Assembly: GCF_001651805.1 (NCBI RefSeq)
Contig: NZ_CP015839.1
Coordinates: forward strand, 744,001-808,000
DNA length: 64,000 nt
Reading direction: 5' to 3'
From: Marinobacterium aestuarii
Lineage (GTDB): Bacteria > Pseudomonadota > Gammaproteobacteria > Pseudomonadales > Balneatricaceae
Position numbers and translations under genes: made by a program
Notes under the pieces: generated by a model
Told to the model about the DNA's origin: nothing
Databases searched by the model: none
Seen by the model: only the letters and a program-made list of their open reading frames with translations
Part shown: positions 8,796-17,693 of the stretch, in pieces
Layout: each line of letters starts with the position of its first letter
Numbering within the stretch: position 1 is the stretch's first letter

Positions 8796-9680
8796 CTTGC
8801 GCCAGTCGGGGTTCTCGAAGGCTTCCACCAGGTAATCGATGCAGTGACGCACTTTGGGTGAAAGGTGACGGCTGCGCGGGTACACCGCCCAGATGGCGCT
8901 GTCCTGGCAGCGGAATTCGTCCAGTACGCTGACCAGGGCGCCGCTGTTCAGGTGCGGCTCGACAATATAGTCGGGCAGGCAGGCCAGCCCCAGGCCCTGC
9001 AGTGCGGCCTCTAGCAGCAATACGCCCGAGTTGGCGTGCCAGTTACCGTTGGCGCGAACGTCCTTGCGCTGGCCTGCAACACAGAAACTCCAGGTGGCGG
9101 TCGAACCACGCAGGCAGTTGTGCCCGGCAAGGTCCAGCAGGCTGTGGGGCGTACCCTTGGCGGCCAGATAGCTTGCCGTGGCGACGATGTATTCGCGTCT
9201 GTCGCTGAGGCGGCGCGCCACCAGATTGGAGTCTTTCAGCGTACCCAGACGAATGGCCAGATCGTAGCCTTCATTGATCAGGTCCACCGCACGGTTGGTC
9301 AGGTTCAGGTCCAGGCTCAGGCGTGTCTGCTGCTGCATGAAACGGGTCAGCATGGGGCCTATGTAACGCTCGCCAAAGGTGGAACCGCAGCTGATGCGCA
9401 GCAGGCCGTGGGGTTCGTTGCTGAAACTGGTGATCTGCTGCTCGGCATCGCTGAAACCATCGGCCAGGGTCTGGCTCTGCTCGAAGAACCACTGGCCCGA
9501 TTCGGTCAGGGTCACACGGCGGGTGGTACGCACCAGCAGTTGGGTGTTGAGGCGCTGTTCCAGGTGGCTCAGCAGGCGGCTGACATGGGAGCTGGACACG
9601 CGCAGTTTGGTGGCCGCGGCCGACAAACTGCCCAGGCGGGCGACCTCTATGAAGGCTTCAATACTTTCCCAGCGGTGCAT
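8790..9680 (-). CDS. LysR-family transcriptional regulator
   Basis: This 296-residue protein has the typical LysR length. The N-terminal winged helix-turn-helix (residues 1-60) contains ARLGSLSAAATKLRVSSSHV; the remainder is the LysR substrate-binding fold, with LRISCGSTFGERYIGPML near 93 and AALQGLGLACLPDY near 225. It belongs to the CrgA/PA-type subgroup by its short linker. It is transcribed toward the convergent serine dehydratase gene and away from the GbdR-type gene. Targets cannot be told from the sequence; such proteins often regulate a divergent neighbour. Its 3' end overlaps a heptad repeat. Confidence 0.88.
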   Translation of the reverse strand: MHRWESIEAFIEVARLGSLSAAATKLRVSSSHVSRLLSHLEQRLNTQLLVRTTRRVTLTESGQWFFEQSQTLADGFSDAEQQITSFSNEPHGLLRISCGSTFGERYIGPMLTRFMQQQTRLSLDLNLTNRAVDLINEGYDLAIRLGTLKDSNLVARRLSDRREYIVATASYLAAKGTPHSLLDLAGHNCLRGSTATWSFCVAGQRKDVRANGNWHANSGVLLLEAALQGLGLACLPDYIVEPHLNSGALVSVLDEFRCQDSAIWAVYPRSRHLSPKVRHCIDYLVEAFENPDWRKL

Positions 9681-10104
9681 GGAGGCCTGCCTTTGCTCTG
9701 TTAGGGTGCATTAGAGGGTGGGTGGTGCGATCTGCCGGCCTTTTTTGGTGGGCGCCGATTCTCTTTCAAACCGATAAAAAATAACAGTTTTTTGTGTGTA
9801 TTGCTCAGTAGCAATAATGATTTGCAGTATAGGTGACATTGATGGCTTCCCATTGCCCCAAAAACGACTAAAGTCAGGGCCTCTTGCGGTATCGCCGCAG
9901 GAGCCAGTCGGCGCCTGAGCCCCGCCGACTGCAGGCCGCGGCATTTTAAGCCGGATGCGCGGTCATAAAACATGCACAACCCGCAACAAGGCCGCCGATA
10001 GGTGATCTGGATTGCGGTGGTGATTATAAGAAAAACAGGCATAGCAATTGCTAGCCGTGATTCAGCAGCCGACACCAACGGGCGTGTTGCTGAAGGAGCC
10101 AATG
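9681..10104. promoter_or_regulatory. Divergent LysR/gbdR intergenic region with two dyads
   Basis: In this 424-base gap I see an AT-rich 7-base dyad TATTGCT-CAGT-AGCAATA at 9799-9816, a plausible operator, and a GC-rich hairpin AGTCGGCG (9906-9913) with CGCCGACT (9923-9930). It must hold promoters for both flanking genes. No coding frame is credible. Confidence 0.4.
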
Positions 10105-11241
10105 ATGAACGATTCCATCCCGGGTACCCGCGCCGCGACCGAGCCGAAAAGCCGCAACATCGGTTTTCTGCTGCTTAAAAACTTCACGATGATTTCGCTG
10201 GCATCCGCGATAGAACCCCTGCGCATGGCCAACCAGTTAAGCGGCAAGGAGCTGTACAACTGGTATACCCTCACCGAAGACGGTGAGCCGGTGCGTGCCA
10301 GTGATGGCATTCAGATTACCCCCGATGGCGCCATGACAGATCCGTTTGACCTGGACACCATAGTCGTGGCCGGCGGCGTCAATATTACCCGCAGCTACAG
10401 CAAGCGTGAGCTGTCCTGGCTGCAGTCCATGGGCCGCAAGGGGCGCAAGCTCGGCGGTATCTGCACCGGCGCCTACGCGCTGGCCGAAGCCGGGCTGATG
10501 AACGGCTACGAGTGCAGCGCCCACTGGGAATGCATCGCCTCGCTGCAGGAGGCCTTTCCCAAGGTGAATTGCACCAACCGCCTGTTCTCGGTCGATCGTG
10601 ATCGTCTCACCGGCAGCGGCGGCACAGTGCCGCTGGACATGATGCTCAACATGATCAAGCAGGAGCATGGCTACCAGCTTTCCGCCGCTATCTCGGAAAT
10701 GTTCATCTGCGACCGCATCCGCAATGAAACCGATCACCAGCGCATACCGCTGCGCCATGTGCTGGGCACCACCCAGCCCAAGCTCGTGGAGGTGGTGTCC
10801 CTGATGGAGGCCAATCTGGAGGAGGCGATCGAGCTGGATCAGCTGGCCTGTTACGTGGGCCTGTCACGGCGCCAGCTGGAGCGCCTGTTCCAGAAATACC
10901 TGCAGTGTTCGCCATCGCGTTATTACCTCAAGCTGCGCCTGACCAAGGCGCGCCAGTTGCTGAAGCAGACGTCGATGTCGATTATCGAAGTGGCCTCGGC
11001 CTGTGGTTTTGTTTCGACGCCGCATTTCAGCAAGTGCTACCGCGAACACATTGGCATTCCGCCCCGTGAAGAACGCATGGGCATGCGGGTGGCGCGCAGC
11101 GCCGAGGTGCTGATGGATCCCATGTCTCGCAACCTGGGCACGGTCTTCGGTGGCCTGGGTGATGTGGTCTCGTCCACCGCCCTGACCGCGCTTACCGAAG
11201 CCCAGTCCGAACCCAGCTATGGCTCTGTAACGCTGCAATAG
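10105..11241 (+). CDS. gbdR: AraC-family activator with class I amidotransferase-like domain, GbdR type
   Basis: This 378-residue regulator has an N-terminal DJ-1/PfpI-like ligand domain (residues about 15-190; GGICTGAYALAEAG near 120 contains the position of the degenerate nucleophile Cys) and a C-terminal AraC DNA-binding domain with two helix-turn-helices (about 225-330; CYVGLSRRQLERLFQ and VASACGFVSTPHFSKCYR). This is the architecture of GbdR, which activates betaine and dimethylglycine catabolic genes in Pseudomonas on sensing those compounds. The neighbours (sdaA, fdhA, dgcAB) are the known regulon, which makes the name likely. Of two adjacent ATGs, 10105 has the better spacing to AAGGAG at 10093-10098. 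Paralogous regulators (SouR, ArgR, CdhR) share the fold. Confidence 0.85.
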   Translation: MNDSIPGTRAATEPKSRNIGFLLLKNFTMISLASAIEPLRMANQLSGKELYNWYTLTEDGEPVRASDGIQITPDGAMTDPFDLDTIVVAGGVNITRSYSKRELSWLQSMGRKGRKLGGICTGAYALAEAGLMNGYECSAHWECIASLQEAFPKVNCTNRLFSVDRDRLTGSGGTVPLDMMLNMIKQEHGYQLSAAISEMFICDRIRNETDHQRIPLRHVLGTTQPKLVEVVSLMEANLEEAIELDQLACYVGLSRRQLERLFQKYLQCSPSRYYLKLRLTKARQLLKQTSMSIIEVASACGFVSTPHFSKCYREHIGIPPREERMGMRVARSAEVLMDPMSRNLGTVFGGLGDVVSSTALTALTEAQSEPSYGSVTLQ

Positions 11242-11262
11242 CTGTTGCGAGTCGTGCGCACA

Positions 11263-11304
11263 CTCGAGTTTCGAGTCATTCGTTATTGGTGATGCGTGAT
11301 TCGT
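11263..11304. repeat. Heptad repeat, six 7-mers each ending GT
   Basis: Six consecutive 7-mers at 11263-11304: CTCGAGT, TTCGAGT, CATTCGT, TATTGGT, GATGCGT, GATTCGT. Each keeps the final GT although the rest varies. It starts 22 bases after the gbdR stop and is the left arm of a pair around the terminator at 11340-11375. Confidence 0.7.
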
Positions 11305-11339
11305 CGTGAGCGAGTTCATGCCAATTGCCTGCGACTCCG

Positions 11340-11375
11340 GCCCCGTGCCGGGGTTTTGCGTTGCGGGGCTTTTTT
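11340..11375 (+). terminator. Rho-independent terminator of gbdR
   Basis: GCCCCG at 11340-11345 pairs with CGGGGC at 11364-11369, followed by six T. A smaller hairpin (CCCCG/CGGGG followed by TTTT at 11341-11357) competes with it. Confidence 0.65.
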
Positions 11376-11423
11376 CACGGGCGTCACGGGCGGAGATGGC
11401 TCTGTGGATTTGCAGCTTAGCGT

Positions 11424-11514
11424 TAGTCGTTATTCGTAAGTGGCAATTCGTGGTTCGCAGTTCATTATGCTGATCACCAATCACCAATCACCAATCACCA
11501 ATCACCAATCACCA
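11424..11514. repeat. Heptad repeat ending in six perfect ATCACCA units
   Basis: A 7-base period is kept for 13 units. The first seven are degenerate (TAGTCGT, TATTCGT, AAGTGGC, AATTCGT, GGTTCGC, AGTTCAT, TATGCTG); then ATCACCA is repeated six times exactly at 11473-11514. The exact units are complementary to the TTGGTGAT word in the left arm (11263-11304). No gene is credible in 11242-11804, which otherwise must hold the promoter of the dgc operon. Confidence 0.75.
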
Positions 11515-11804
11515 TTCAATCGACGTGACGTTTTCAGAACAGTGTATTCTGCTTGCTGAATGTTGCTCAATCCGCCATGAGTCGGCGCAAAGCACGCTAA
11601 TACGGGGGCTGCGCGGCTTTGTCGGTGCTTGGCGCTTTTAGCAATCAGCGAGTCGTTTTCAGTACCTCTGGTTGGGCGGCGAAGGGCTAGACTGGCTCCA
11701 TTGCTGCTATCCGCTATCGCCGTCATTGTGCTGCGCTCCCGGTCTGGCATCTGAACGAACTCCTGCGGCACCAACTGCGGGCATCTGAACTTTGGGGGAA
11801 ACCG

Positions 11805-12782
11805 ATGAACGCAGCTGAACTGCATCAGGATTCGATCGTTATTGACGGTCTGATTATCGCCAAGTGGAACCGCGAACTGTTTGAAGACATGAAGAAGGGC
11901 GGCCTGACGGCGGCCAACTGCACCGTGTCCATCTGGGAAGGCTTTCAGAATACGGTCAACAACATCGTTGAGATGAACCAGCTGATCACTGAAAACAGCG
12001 ATCTGCTGCGTCCTGTTCACAGCACCCGCGATATTCTGCGTGCCAAGGAGGAAGGCAAGACCGGCATCATCTACGGTTTTCAGAACGCCCATGCCTATGA
12101 AGACAAGATCGGCTATGTCGAAGTCTTCAAGAAGCTCGGCGTTGGCATAGTGCAGATGTGCTACAACACCCAGAACCTGGTAGGCACCGGCTGCTACGAG
12201 CGTGACGGTGGCCTGTCCGATTTCGGCCGCGAAATCGTGGCGGAAATGAACCGCGTTGGCGTTATGTGCGACCTGTCCCACGTTGGCAGCAAAACCTCCG
12301 AAGAAGTGATTCTGGAATCCAAAAAAGCAGTGTGCTACTCCCACTGCCTGCCGTCCGGTTTGAAAGATCATCCGCGTAACAAGTCCGACGAAGAACTGAA
12401 GTTCATTGCCGATCACGGCGGCTTTATCGGTGTGACCATGTTCGCGCCCTTCCTGAAAAAAGGCATCGAATCCACCATCGACGATTACGCCGAGGCCATC
12501 GAATACGTGGTCAACATTGCCGGTATCGACCAGGTGGGTATTGGTACCGACTTTACCCAGGGTCACGATCAGGCGTTCTTTGAAATGCTGACCCACGACA
12601 AGGGCTACGCCCGTCGCCTGACCCGCTTTGGCAAGATCATCAACCCCGAAGGCATCCGCACCGTGGGTGAGTTCGGCAACCTGACCGAAACCCTGCTGCG
12701 TCGCGGCTTCGATGAAGCCTCAGTGCGCAAGATCATGGGCGAGAACTGGGTGCGCGTTCTGGGCGACGTCTGGGGCGAGTAA
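11805..12782 (+). CDS. Membrane-dipeptidase-family protein of the betaine locus (degenerate metal site)
   Basis: This 325-residue cytoplasmic protein belongs to the renal dipeptidase (peptidase M19) fold. The second half keeps family motifs: CDLSHVGSKT near 162, SHCLPSGLKDHPRNKSDEE near 181, and VGIGTDFTQGH near 245. The first metal motif is lost: the family's Asp-Gly-His-x-Asp is DGLII at residues 14-18, and the bridging glutamate region reads YGFQNAH. The same gene family heads the dgc operon in Pseudomonas (position of PA5396), and the V4R-like gene and dgcAB follow here in the same order. The function in betaine breakdown is unknown; with an altered metal site it may not be a peptidase. 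An AraC-type activator gene lies just upstream. Confidence 0.85.
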   Translation: MNAAELHQDSIVIDGLIIAKWNRELFEDMKKGGLTAANCTVSIWEGFQNTVNNIVEMNQLITENSDLLRPVHSTRDILRAKEEGKTGIIYGFQNAHAYEDKIGYVEVFKKLGVGIVQMCYNTQNLVGTGCYERDGGLSDFGREIVAEMNRVGVMCDLSHVGSKTSEEVILESKKAVCYSHCLPSGLKDHPRNKSDEELKFIADHGGFIGVTMFAPFLKKGIESTIDDYAEAIEYVVNIAGIDQVGIGTDFTQGHDQAFFEMLTHDKGYARRLTRFGKIINPEGIRTVGEFGNLTETLLRRGFDEASVRKIMGENWVRVLGDVWGE

Positions 12783-12783
12783 G

Positions 12784-12837
12784 AAAGCTGTAAGTGAAAA
12801 GCAGCTGTAAGCTTGAAGCTTACAGCTTACAGCTCAG
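12784..12837. repeat. Heptad repeat forming a near-perfect palindrome after the dipeptidase-like gene
   Basis: AGCTGTAAGCTT (12803-12814) and AAGCTTACAGCT (12816-12827) are perfect inverted arms around one base. The flanks continue the 7-base period (AGCTTAC-type units). No T-run follows, so it is not a classical terminator; the downstream gene is probably still in the operon. Confidence 0.6.
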
Positions 12838-12909
12838 TTCAAATTTTCGGTGGAACCGCGTCGCGCGTTCCGCCCTACGCAACAAAGAATTCAGTTGGAG
12901 ATTGAAACC

Positions 12910-13440
12910 ATGGGTGTACATGCACCGGAAATGCCGATCCAGGTTGATGATGAAACCGGCGTTTGGGTAACAGACGCGCTGCCAATGCTGTACGTGCCGC
13001 GCCACTTTTTCGTCAATAACCATATGGGTATTGAGGAAGAAATCGGTGCTGAGCGTTATGCCGACATTCTCTACAAGGCCGGTTACAAGTCCGCCTGGCA
13101 CTGGTGCGAAAAGGAAGCCGAGGCCCATGGCCTCTCGGGCGCGGCTGTATTCGAGCACTACATGAAGCGTCTGTCCCAGCGCGGCTGGGGTTTCTTCATC
13201 ACCGAAGAGCTGGACCTGGAAAAGGGCACCGCCCGCGTACGGCTGGAAAACTCCGCCTTCGTTTACCAGTACGGCCAGGTGAATCGCAAGGTCGATTACA
13301 TGTTCACCGGCTGGTTTGCCGGCGCCATGGATCAGATCGCGCAGAGCCTGGGCTATCCGGTACGTACCGTTGCGGTACAGACCCAGTGCGCGGCAGAAGA
13401 GGGCTGTGACTACGGCATCTTCGAAGTGAGCCCGCTCTAA
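12910..13440 (+). CDS. V4R-like hypothetical protein of the dgc operon
   Basis: This 176-residue soluble protein is the counterpart of the small gene between the dipeptidase-like gene and dgcA in Pseudomonas. The C-terminal half resembles the 4-vinyl reductase (V4R) ligand/metal-binding fold, with NSAFVYQYGQVN, YMFTGWFAGAMDQIAQSLG and the closing CAAEEGCDYGIFEVSPL, where two cysteines are placed as in V4R proteins. ATG 12910 is chosen for GGAG at 12897-12900; an earlier in-frame GTG lacks a ribosome site. Its role in dimethylglycine demethylation is not established; a small-molecule or cofactor-handling partner of DgcAB is a guess. Confidence 0.8.
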   Translation: MGVHAPEMPIQVDDETGVWVTDALPMLYVPRHFFVNNHMGIEEEIGAERYADILYKAGYKSAWHWCEKEAEAHGLSGAAVFEHYMKRLSQRGWGFFITEELDLEKGTARVRLENSAFVYQYGQVNRKVDYMFTGWFAGAMDQIAQSLGYPVRTVAVQTQCAAEEGCDYGIFEVSPL

Positions 13441-13580
13441 AAGGCACAGCTCCTGTACAAAAAAGAGCAGACCGGCGTTCGGCGCCGGTTCCATATTGCC
13501 GCAGCGCTGCTGTGTGCCAGATTTAAGACAGTGCCGCAGCCCAAGGCTGCGGTCATCAATAAGAGTTACGGGGTGTCGCC

Positions 13581-15644
13581 ATGTCCCAGTACGACGTGCT
13601 GTTCCAGCCGCTGAAGATCAATCAGCTGACCATTCGCAACCGTGTGGTCAGTACCGCCCACGCCGAGGTTTATGCCACCGATGGCGGCATGACCACCGAC
13701 CGTTATGTGAAGTATTACGAAGAAAAGGCCAAGGGTGGCTGTGGTCTGTGCATCTGCGGCGGGTCCAGCGTCGTGTCCATCGACAGCCCGCAGAGCTGGT
13801 GGAGCTCGGTCAACCTGTCGACCGATCGCATCATCCCGCACTTCCAGAATCTGGCTGATGCCGTGCACAAGCACGGTGGCAAGATCATGATCCAGATTAC
13901 CCACATGGGGCGTCGTTCACGCTGGGACGGTGAAAACTGGGTCAATCTGATGTCACCTTCCGGCATTCGTGAGCCGGTGCACCGCGCTACCTGCAAGATC
14001 ATGGAGCCGGAAGAAATCTGGCGCATTATTGGCGACTTCGCCAAGGCCGCCGTGCGTGCCAAGGAAGGCGGTCTGGATGGTGTTGAGCTGTCCGCCGTAC
14101 ACCAGCACATGATCGACCAGTTCTGGTCGCCACGCGTGAACAAGCGTACCGACGAATGGGGCGGCAGCTTTGAGAATCGCATGCGTTTCGGGCTTGAAGT
14201 GCTCAAAGCTGTACGCGAGGCGGTGGGTGCGGACTTCGCCGTGGGCATGCGTATCACCGGCGATGAGTTCCATCCCGATGGTCTGAACCACGAAGACATG
14301 AAACAGATCGCCGCCTACTACGATGCCACCGGCATGGTGGATTACTTCGGCGTTATAGGTTCCGGTTGTGATACCCACAACACCCTGGCCAACGTTATTC
14401 CGAACATGAGCTATCCGCCGGAGCCCTTCCTGCACCTGGCGGCCGGCATCAAGGAAGTGGTCAAGGTTCCGGTCATTCACGCCCAGAACATCAAGGATCC
14501 GAACCAGGCCAAGCGTATCCTGGAAGCCGGTTACGTCGATTTCGTCGGCATGACCCGGGCGCACATCGCCGATCCGCATTTCATTGCCAAGGTCAAGGCG
14601 AACCAGGTGGATCAGATCCGCCAGTGCGTCGGTGCCAACTACTGCATCGACCGCCAGTACATGGGTCTGGACGTGCTCTGCATCCAGAACGCCGCGACGT
14701 CGCGTGAATACAGCGGCATGCCGCACATTATTGAAAAAACCACCGGCACCAAACGCAAGGTGGTTGTGGTCGGCGGTGGTCCCGGCGGTCTGGAAGCGGC
14801 CCGTGTCGCGGCCGAACGCGGCCATGCTGTAACCCTGATCGAACGTGCGGACGAGCTGGGCGGCCAGGTCACCATTGCTGCCAAGGCGCCGCAGCGCGAC
14901 CAGATGGCCGGCATCACCCGCTGGCTGGCGATGGAAATCGAGCGTCTGGGCGTGGACCTGCGCCTGGGTACCGCGGCCAATGCCGACATGATCAAGGACC
15001 TGAAAGCCGATGTGGTGATTCTGGCCACCGGCGGTCGTCCCTTCATGGAGCAGAACCCGCACTGGGGCGCCGCCGAAGGCCTGTCGGTATCCAGCTGGGA
15101 TATCCTCAATGGCACCGTGGAGCCGGGCAAGAGCGTGCTGATCTACGACACCATCTGCGAATTCACCGGCATGTCGGCGGCGGACTATCTGAGCTCCAAG
15201 GGCTCACTGGTCGAGCTGGTGACCGATGATATCAAGCCGGGTGTTGGCATTGGCGGCACCACCTTCCCGACTTACTACCGCAGCCTGTACGAGAAGGAAG
15301 TCATCATGACCTCCGACATGCTGCTGGAGAAGGTGTACCGCGAAGGCGACAAACTGGTGGCGGTGCTCGAGAACGAGTACACCGGTGCCCAGGAAGAGCG
15401 CGTGGTGGATCAGGTGGTGATCGAGAACGGTACTCGCCCCAACGAAGAGCTGTATTACGAGCTCAAGGGCGAGTCGCGCAACAAGGGTCAGATCGACAAC
15501 GAGACCCTGTTCGCGGGTCAGGCGCAGCCGATACTGTCCGAGTCCGGCGAGGGCATGATCCTGTGGCGTCTGGGGGATTGCGTATCACAGCGCAATATCC
15601 ACGCCGCCATCTACGACGCCCTGCGTCTGTGCAAAGACCTCTAA
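13581..15644 (+). CDS. dgcA: Dimethylglycine demethylase subunit DgcA
   Basis: This 687-residue flavoenzyme belongs to the trimethylamine dehydrogenase/2,4-dienoyl-CoA reductase family. An N-terminal old-yellow-enzyme barrel (about 1-345; QPLKINQLTIRNRVV, GVELSAVHQHMIDQFWSPR) is followed by an iron-sulfur segment (349-367) and an NAD/FAD-like domain (VVVVGGGPGGLEAARVAAE near 394). With DgcB it oxidises dimethylglycine to sarcosine and formaldehyde. Trimethylamine dehydrogenase binds its cluster with Cys-x2-Cys-x2-Cys-x12-Cys; here the segment reads CVGANYC...C, so the second cysteine is alanine (residue 352). Two short GC-rich hairpins lie upstream (13471-13489, 13534-13552). The gene order with dgcB and the ETF genes makes the assignment firm. 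Confidence 0.92.
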   Translation: MSQYDVLFQPLKINQLTIRNRVVSTAHAEVYATDGGMTTDRYVKYYEEKAKGGCGLCICGGSSVVSIDSPQSWWSSVNLSTDRIIPHFQNLADAVHKHGGKIMIQITHMGRRSRWDGENWVNLMSPSGIREPVHRATCKIMEPEEIWRIIGDFAKAAVRAKEGGLDGVELSAVHQHMIDQFWSPRVNKRTDEWGGSFENRMRFGLEVLKAVREAVGADFAVGMRITGDEFHPDGLNHEDMKQIAAYYDATGMVDYFGVIGSGCDTHNTLANVIPNMSYPPEPFLHLAAGIKEVVKVPVIHAQNIKDPNQAKRILEAGYVDFVGMTRAHIADPHFIAKVKANQVDQIRQCVGANYCIDRQYMGLDVLCIQNAATSREYSGMPHIIEKTTGTKRKVVVVGGGPGGLEAARVAAERGHAVTLIERADELGGQVTIAAKAPQRDQMAGITRWLAMEIERLGVDLRLGTAANADMIKDLKADVVILATGGRPFMEQNPHWGAAEGLSVSSWDILNGTVEPGKSVLIYDTICEFTGMSAADYLSSKGSLVELVTDDIKPGVGIGGTTFPTYYRSLYEKEVIMTSDMLLEKVYREGDKLVAVLENEYTGAQEERVVDQVVIENGTRPNEELYYELKGESRNKGQIDNETLFAGQAQPILSESGEGMILWRLGDCVSQRNIHAAIYDALRLCKDL

Positions 15645-15653
15645 CACGGTTCT

Positions 15654-15675
15654 GGCCGGGCTTACGTGCCCGGCC
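15654..15675 (+). promoter_or_regulatory. Intercistronic hairpin dgcA-dgcB
   Basis: GGCCGGGC (15654-15661) pairs perfectly with GCCCGGCC (15668-15675) around a six-base loop. There is no T-run, so transcript stabilisation or partial attenuation within the operon is more likely than termination. Confidence 0.45.
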
Positions 15676-15743
15676 TGCTGTATTGGCTTCCTAATTTTGC
15701 GACGGGCCCGGCCTGTCGCTCCCTGTTTTGGTGAGGGTGACGC

Positions 15744-17693
15744 ATGATCCTCGACTGGTTACTCCCTGTTCTGATTTCGGCGGCGCTGGCCCTGGCCCTG
15801 GCCGGTGCGTTTAAACGCGCCAGCCTGTGGCGCGCCGGTCAGCCCGAGTCGGTCAATCTTCTGGCTGGCCTGATGGCCATGCCGCGACGCTACCTGGTGG
15901 ATCTGCACCATGTGGTCGAGCGCGACAAGTACATGTCCAATACCCATGTGGCCACGGCGGGCGGCTTTGTGCTGTCCATGCTGCTGATCATATTGGTGCA
16001 TCTGTTCGGGCTGGAAAGCCGCTGGCTGGCCTGGGCGCTGCTGGCGTCTTCGGTGCTGATGTTTACCGGTGCCGTCTTTGTGTTCAAACGCAGGCTTAAT
16101 CCGCCGTCGCGCCTGTCCAAGGGCCCCTGGATGCGCCTGCCCAAGAGCCTGCTGATGTTCTCGGTGAGCTTCTTTATCCTCACGCTGCCGGCGGCGGGCA
16201 TTCTGCCTGAAGCCTTTGGTGGCTGGGTGCTGGCGCTGATTCTGCTGGTCGGTGTGGCCTGGGGCCTGAGCGAACTGGTGTTCGGCATGACCTGGGGCGG
16301 GCCCATGAAGCACGCCTTCGCCGGTGCCCTGCATCTGGCGTTTCACCGTCGTCCGGAGCGTTTTAACGGTGGCCGTTCCACCGGCCTGAAACCGGTCGAT
16401 CTGCAGGCCCGTGTGCTGGGTGTGGAAAAGCCCACGGACTTCAAATGGAACCAGCTGCTGGGCTTTGATGCCTGCGTGCAGTGCGGCAAGTGCGAAGCCG
16501 TGTGCCCGGCCTACGCCGCCGGTCAGCCGCTGAACCCGAAAAAGCTGATCCAGGACATGGTGATTGGCCTGGCCGGAGGCACCGATGCCAAGTTTGCCGG
16601 CAGCCCTTATCCCGGTGTTGAACTCGGCCATGCCGTCGGCGGCCCGGGCCAGACCATCACTGAAGGTCTGGTGAATTCGGATACGCTCTGGTCCTGCACC
16701 ACCTGCCGTGCCTGTGTTGAAGAATGTCCGATGATGATCGAGCACGTCGATGCCATCGTCGACATGCGCCGCTTCCTGACCATGGAAAAGGGCAACACTC
16801 CCAACAAGGGTGCCGAGATACTGGAGAACCTGATCGCCACCGACAACCCCAACGGTTTTGATCCGGCCGGGCGCATGAACTGGGCGGCGGATCAGAACCT
16901 GCCGCTGATGGCCGATGTGAAACAGGCCGAGGTGCTGTTCTGGGTATCCGACGGTGCCTTTGACATGCGCAGCCAGCGTATCCTGCGCGCCTTCGTCAAG
17001 GTGCTCAAGGCGGCTGGCGTGGACTTTGCCGTGCTGGGTGATGAAGAACGCGACAGTGGCGACGTGGCCCGCAGGCTGGGTGACGATGCCACCTTCCAGA
17101 GTCTGGCCAAACGCAATATAGCGGTGCTGAGCAAATACCGCTTCAAGCGCATTGTTACTACAGATCCGCACGCCTTCCATGTACTCAAAAACGAGTACGG
17201 CGACTTTTATCCAAACGGCAAGGGCGGCGACTATGAAGTGCTGCACCACACCACCTTTATCAACGAACTGGTCCAGCAGGGTCGACTGCAGCTGGATGCG
17301 TTCAAGGGCGGTACCGTGACCTATCACGATCCCTGCTACCTGGGGCGTTACAACGGCGAGTACGACTCTCCCCGCGATCTGCTCAAGGCGCTGGGTATTG
17401 AGCTGGCCGAGATGGAAAGGTCCGGATTCCGTAGTCGCTGCTGTGGCGGTGGCGGTGGCGCGCCTATCACCGATATTCCGGGTGAGCGCCGTATTGCCGA
17501 CATGCGCATGGAAGATGCCCGTGCCGTGGGTGCAGAGCTGGTGGCGGTGGGTTGCCAGCAGTGTACCGCCATGCTGGAAGGGGTGGTGGAGCCGCGGCCA
17601 GTGATCAAGGATATCGTAGAACTCGTGTCCGAAGCGCTGATCGAACGCGCGCCGGCCCCCAAGGCTGCCCGGGTGGCTGAGGTGATGTCATGA
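15744..17693 (+). CDS. dgcB: Dimethylglycine demethylase iron-sulfur membrane subunit DgcB
   Basis: This 649-residue protein joins an N-terminal membrane part (hydrophobic segments near residues 3-22, 72-90, 93-112, 135-152 and 158-178) to a heterodisulfide-reductase-like electron-transfer part. Two ferredoxin motifs are visible: CVQCGKCEAVCP near residue 247 and CTTCRACVEECP near 319. The C-terminal CCG-type domains contain DPCYLGRYN, RCCGGGGGAP and GCQQC. It most likely carries electrons from DgcA or the ETF to the quinone pool at the inner membrane. It starts 99 bases after dgcA, and its stop overlaps the next start by four bases. Confidence 0.9.
   Translation: MILDWLLPVLISAALALALAGAFKRASLWRAGQPESVNLLAGLMAMPRRYLVDLHHVVERDKYMSNTHVATAGGFVLSMLLIILVHLFGLESRWLAWALLASSVLMFTGAVFVFKRRLNPPSRLSKGPWMRLPKSLLMFSVSFFILTLPAAGILPEAFGGWVLALILLVGVAWGLSELVFGMTWGGPMKHAFAGALHLAFHRRPERFNGGRSTGLKPVDLQARVLGVEKPTDFKWNQLLGFDACVQCGKCEAVCPAYAAGQPLNPKKLIQDMVIGLAGGTDAKFAGSPYPGVELGHAVGGPGQTITEGLVNSDTLWSCTTCRACVEECPMMIEHVDAIVDMRRFLTMEKGNTPNKGAEILENLIATDNPNGFDPAGRMNWAADQNLPLMADVKQAEVLFWVSDGAFDMRSQRILRAFVKVLKAAGVDFAVLGDEERDSGDVARRLGDDATFQSLAKRNIAVLSKYRFKRIVTTDPHAFHVLKNEYGDFYPNGKGGDYEVLHHTTFINELVQQGRLQLDAFKGGTVTYHDPCYLGRYNGEYDSPRDLLKALGIELAEMERSGFRSRCCGGGGGAPITDIPGERRIADMRMEDARAVGAELVAVGCQQCTAMLEGVVEPRPVIKDIVELVSEALIERAPAPKAARVAEVMS

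Noticed and set aside
11424-11514. CRISPR array
   Set aside because: The units are 7 bases with no spacers; there are no cas genes anywhere in the window.
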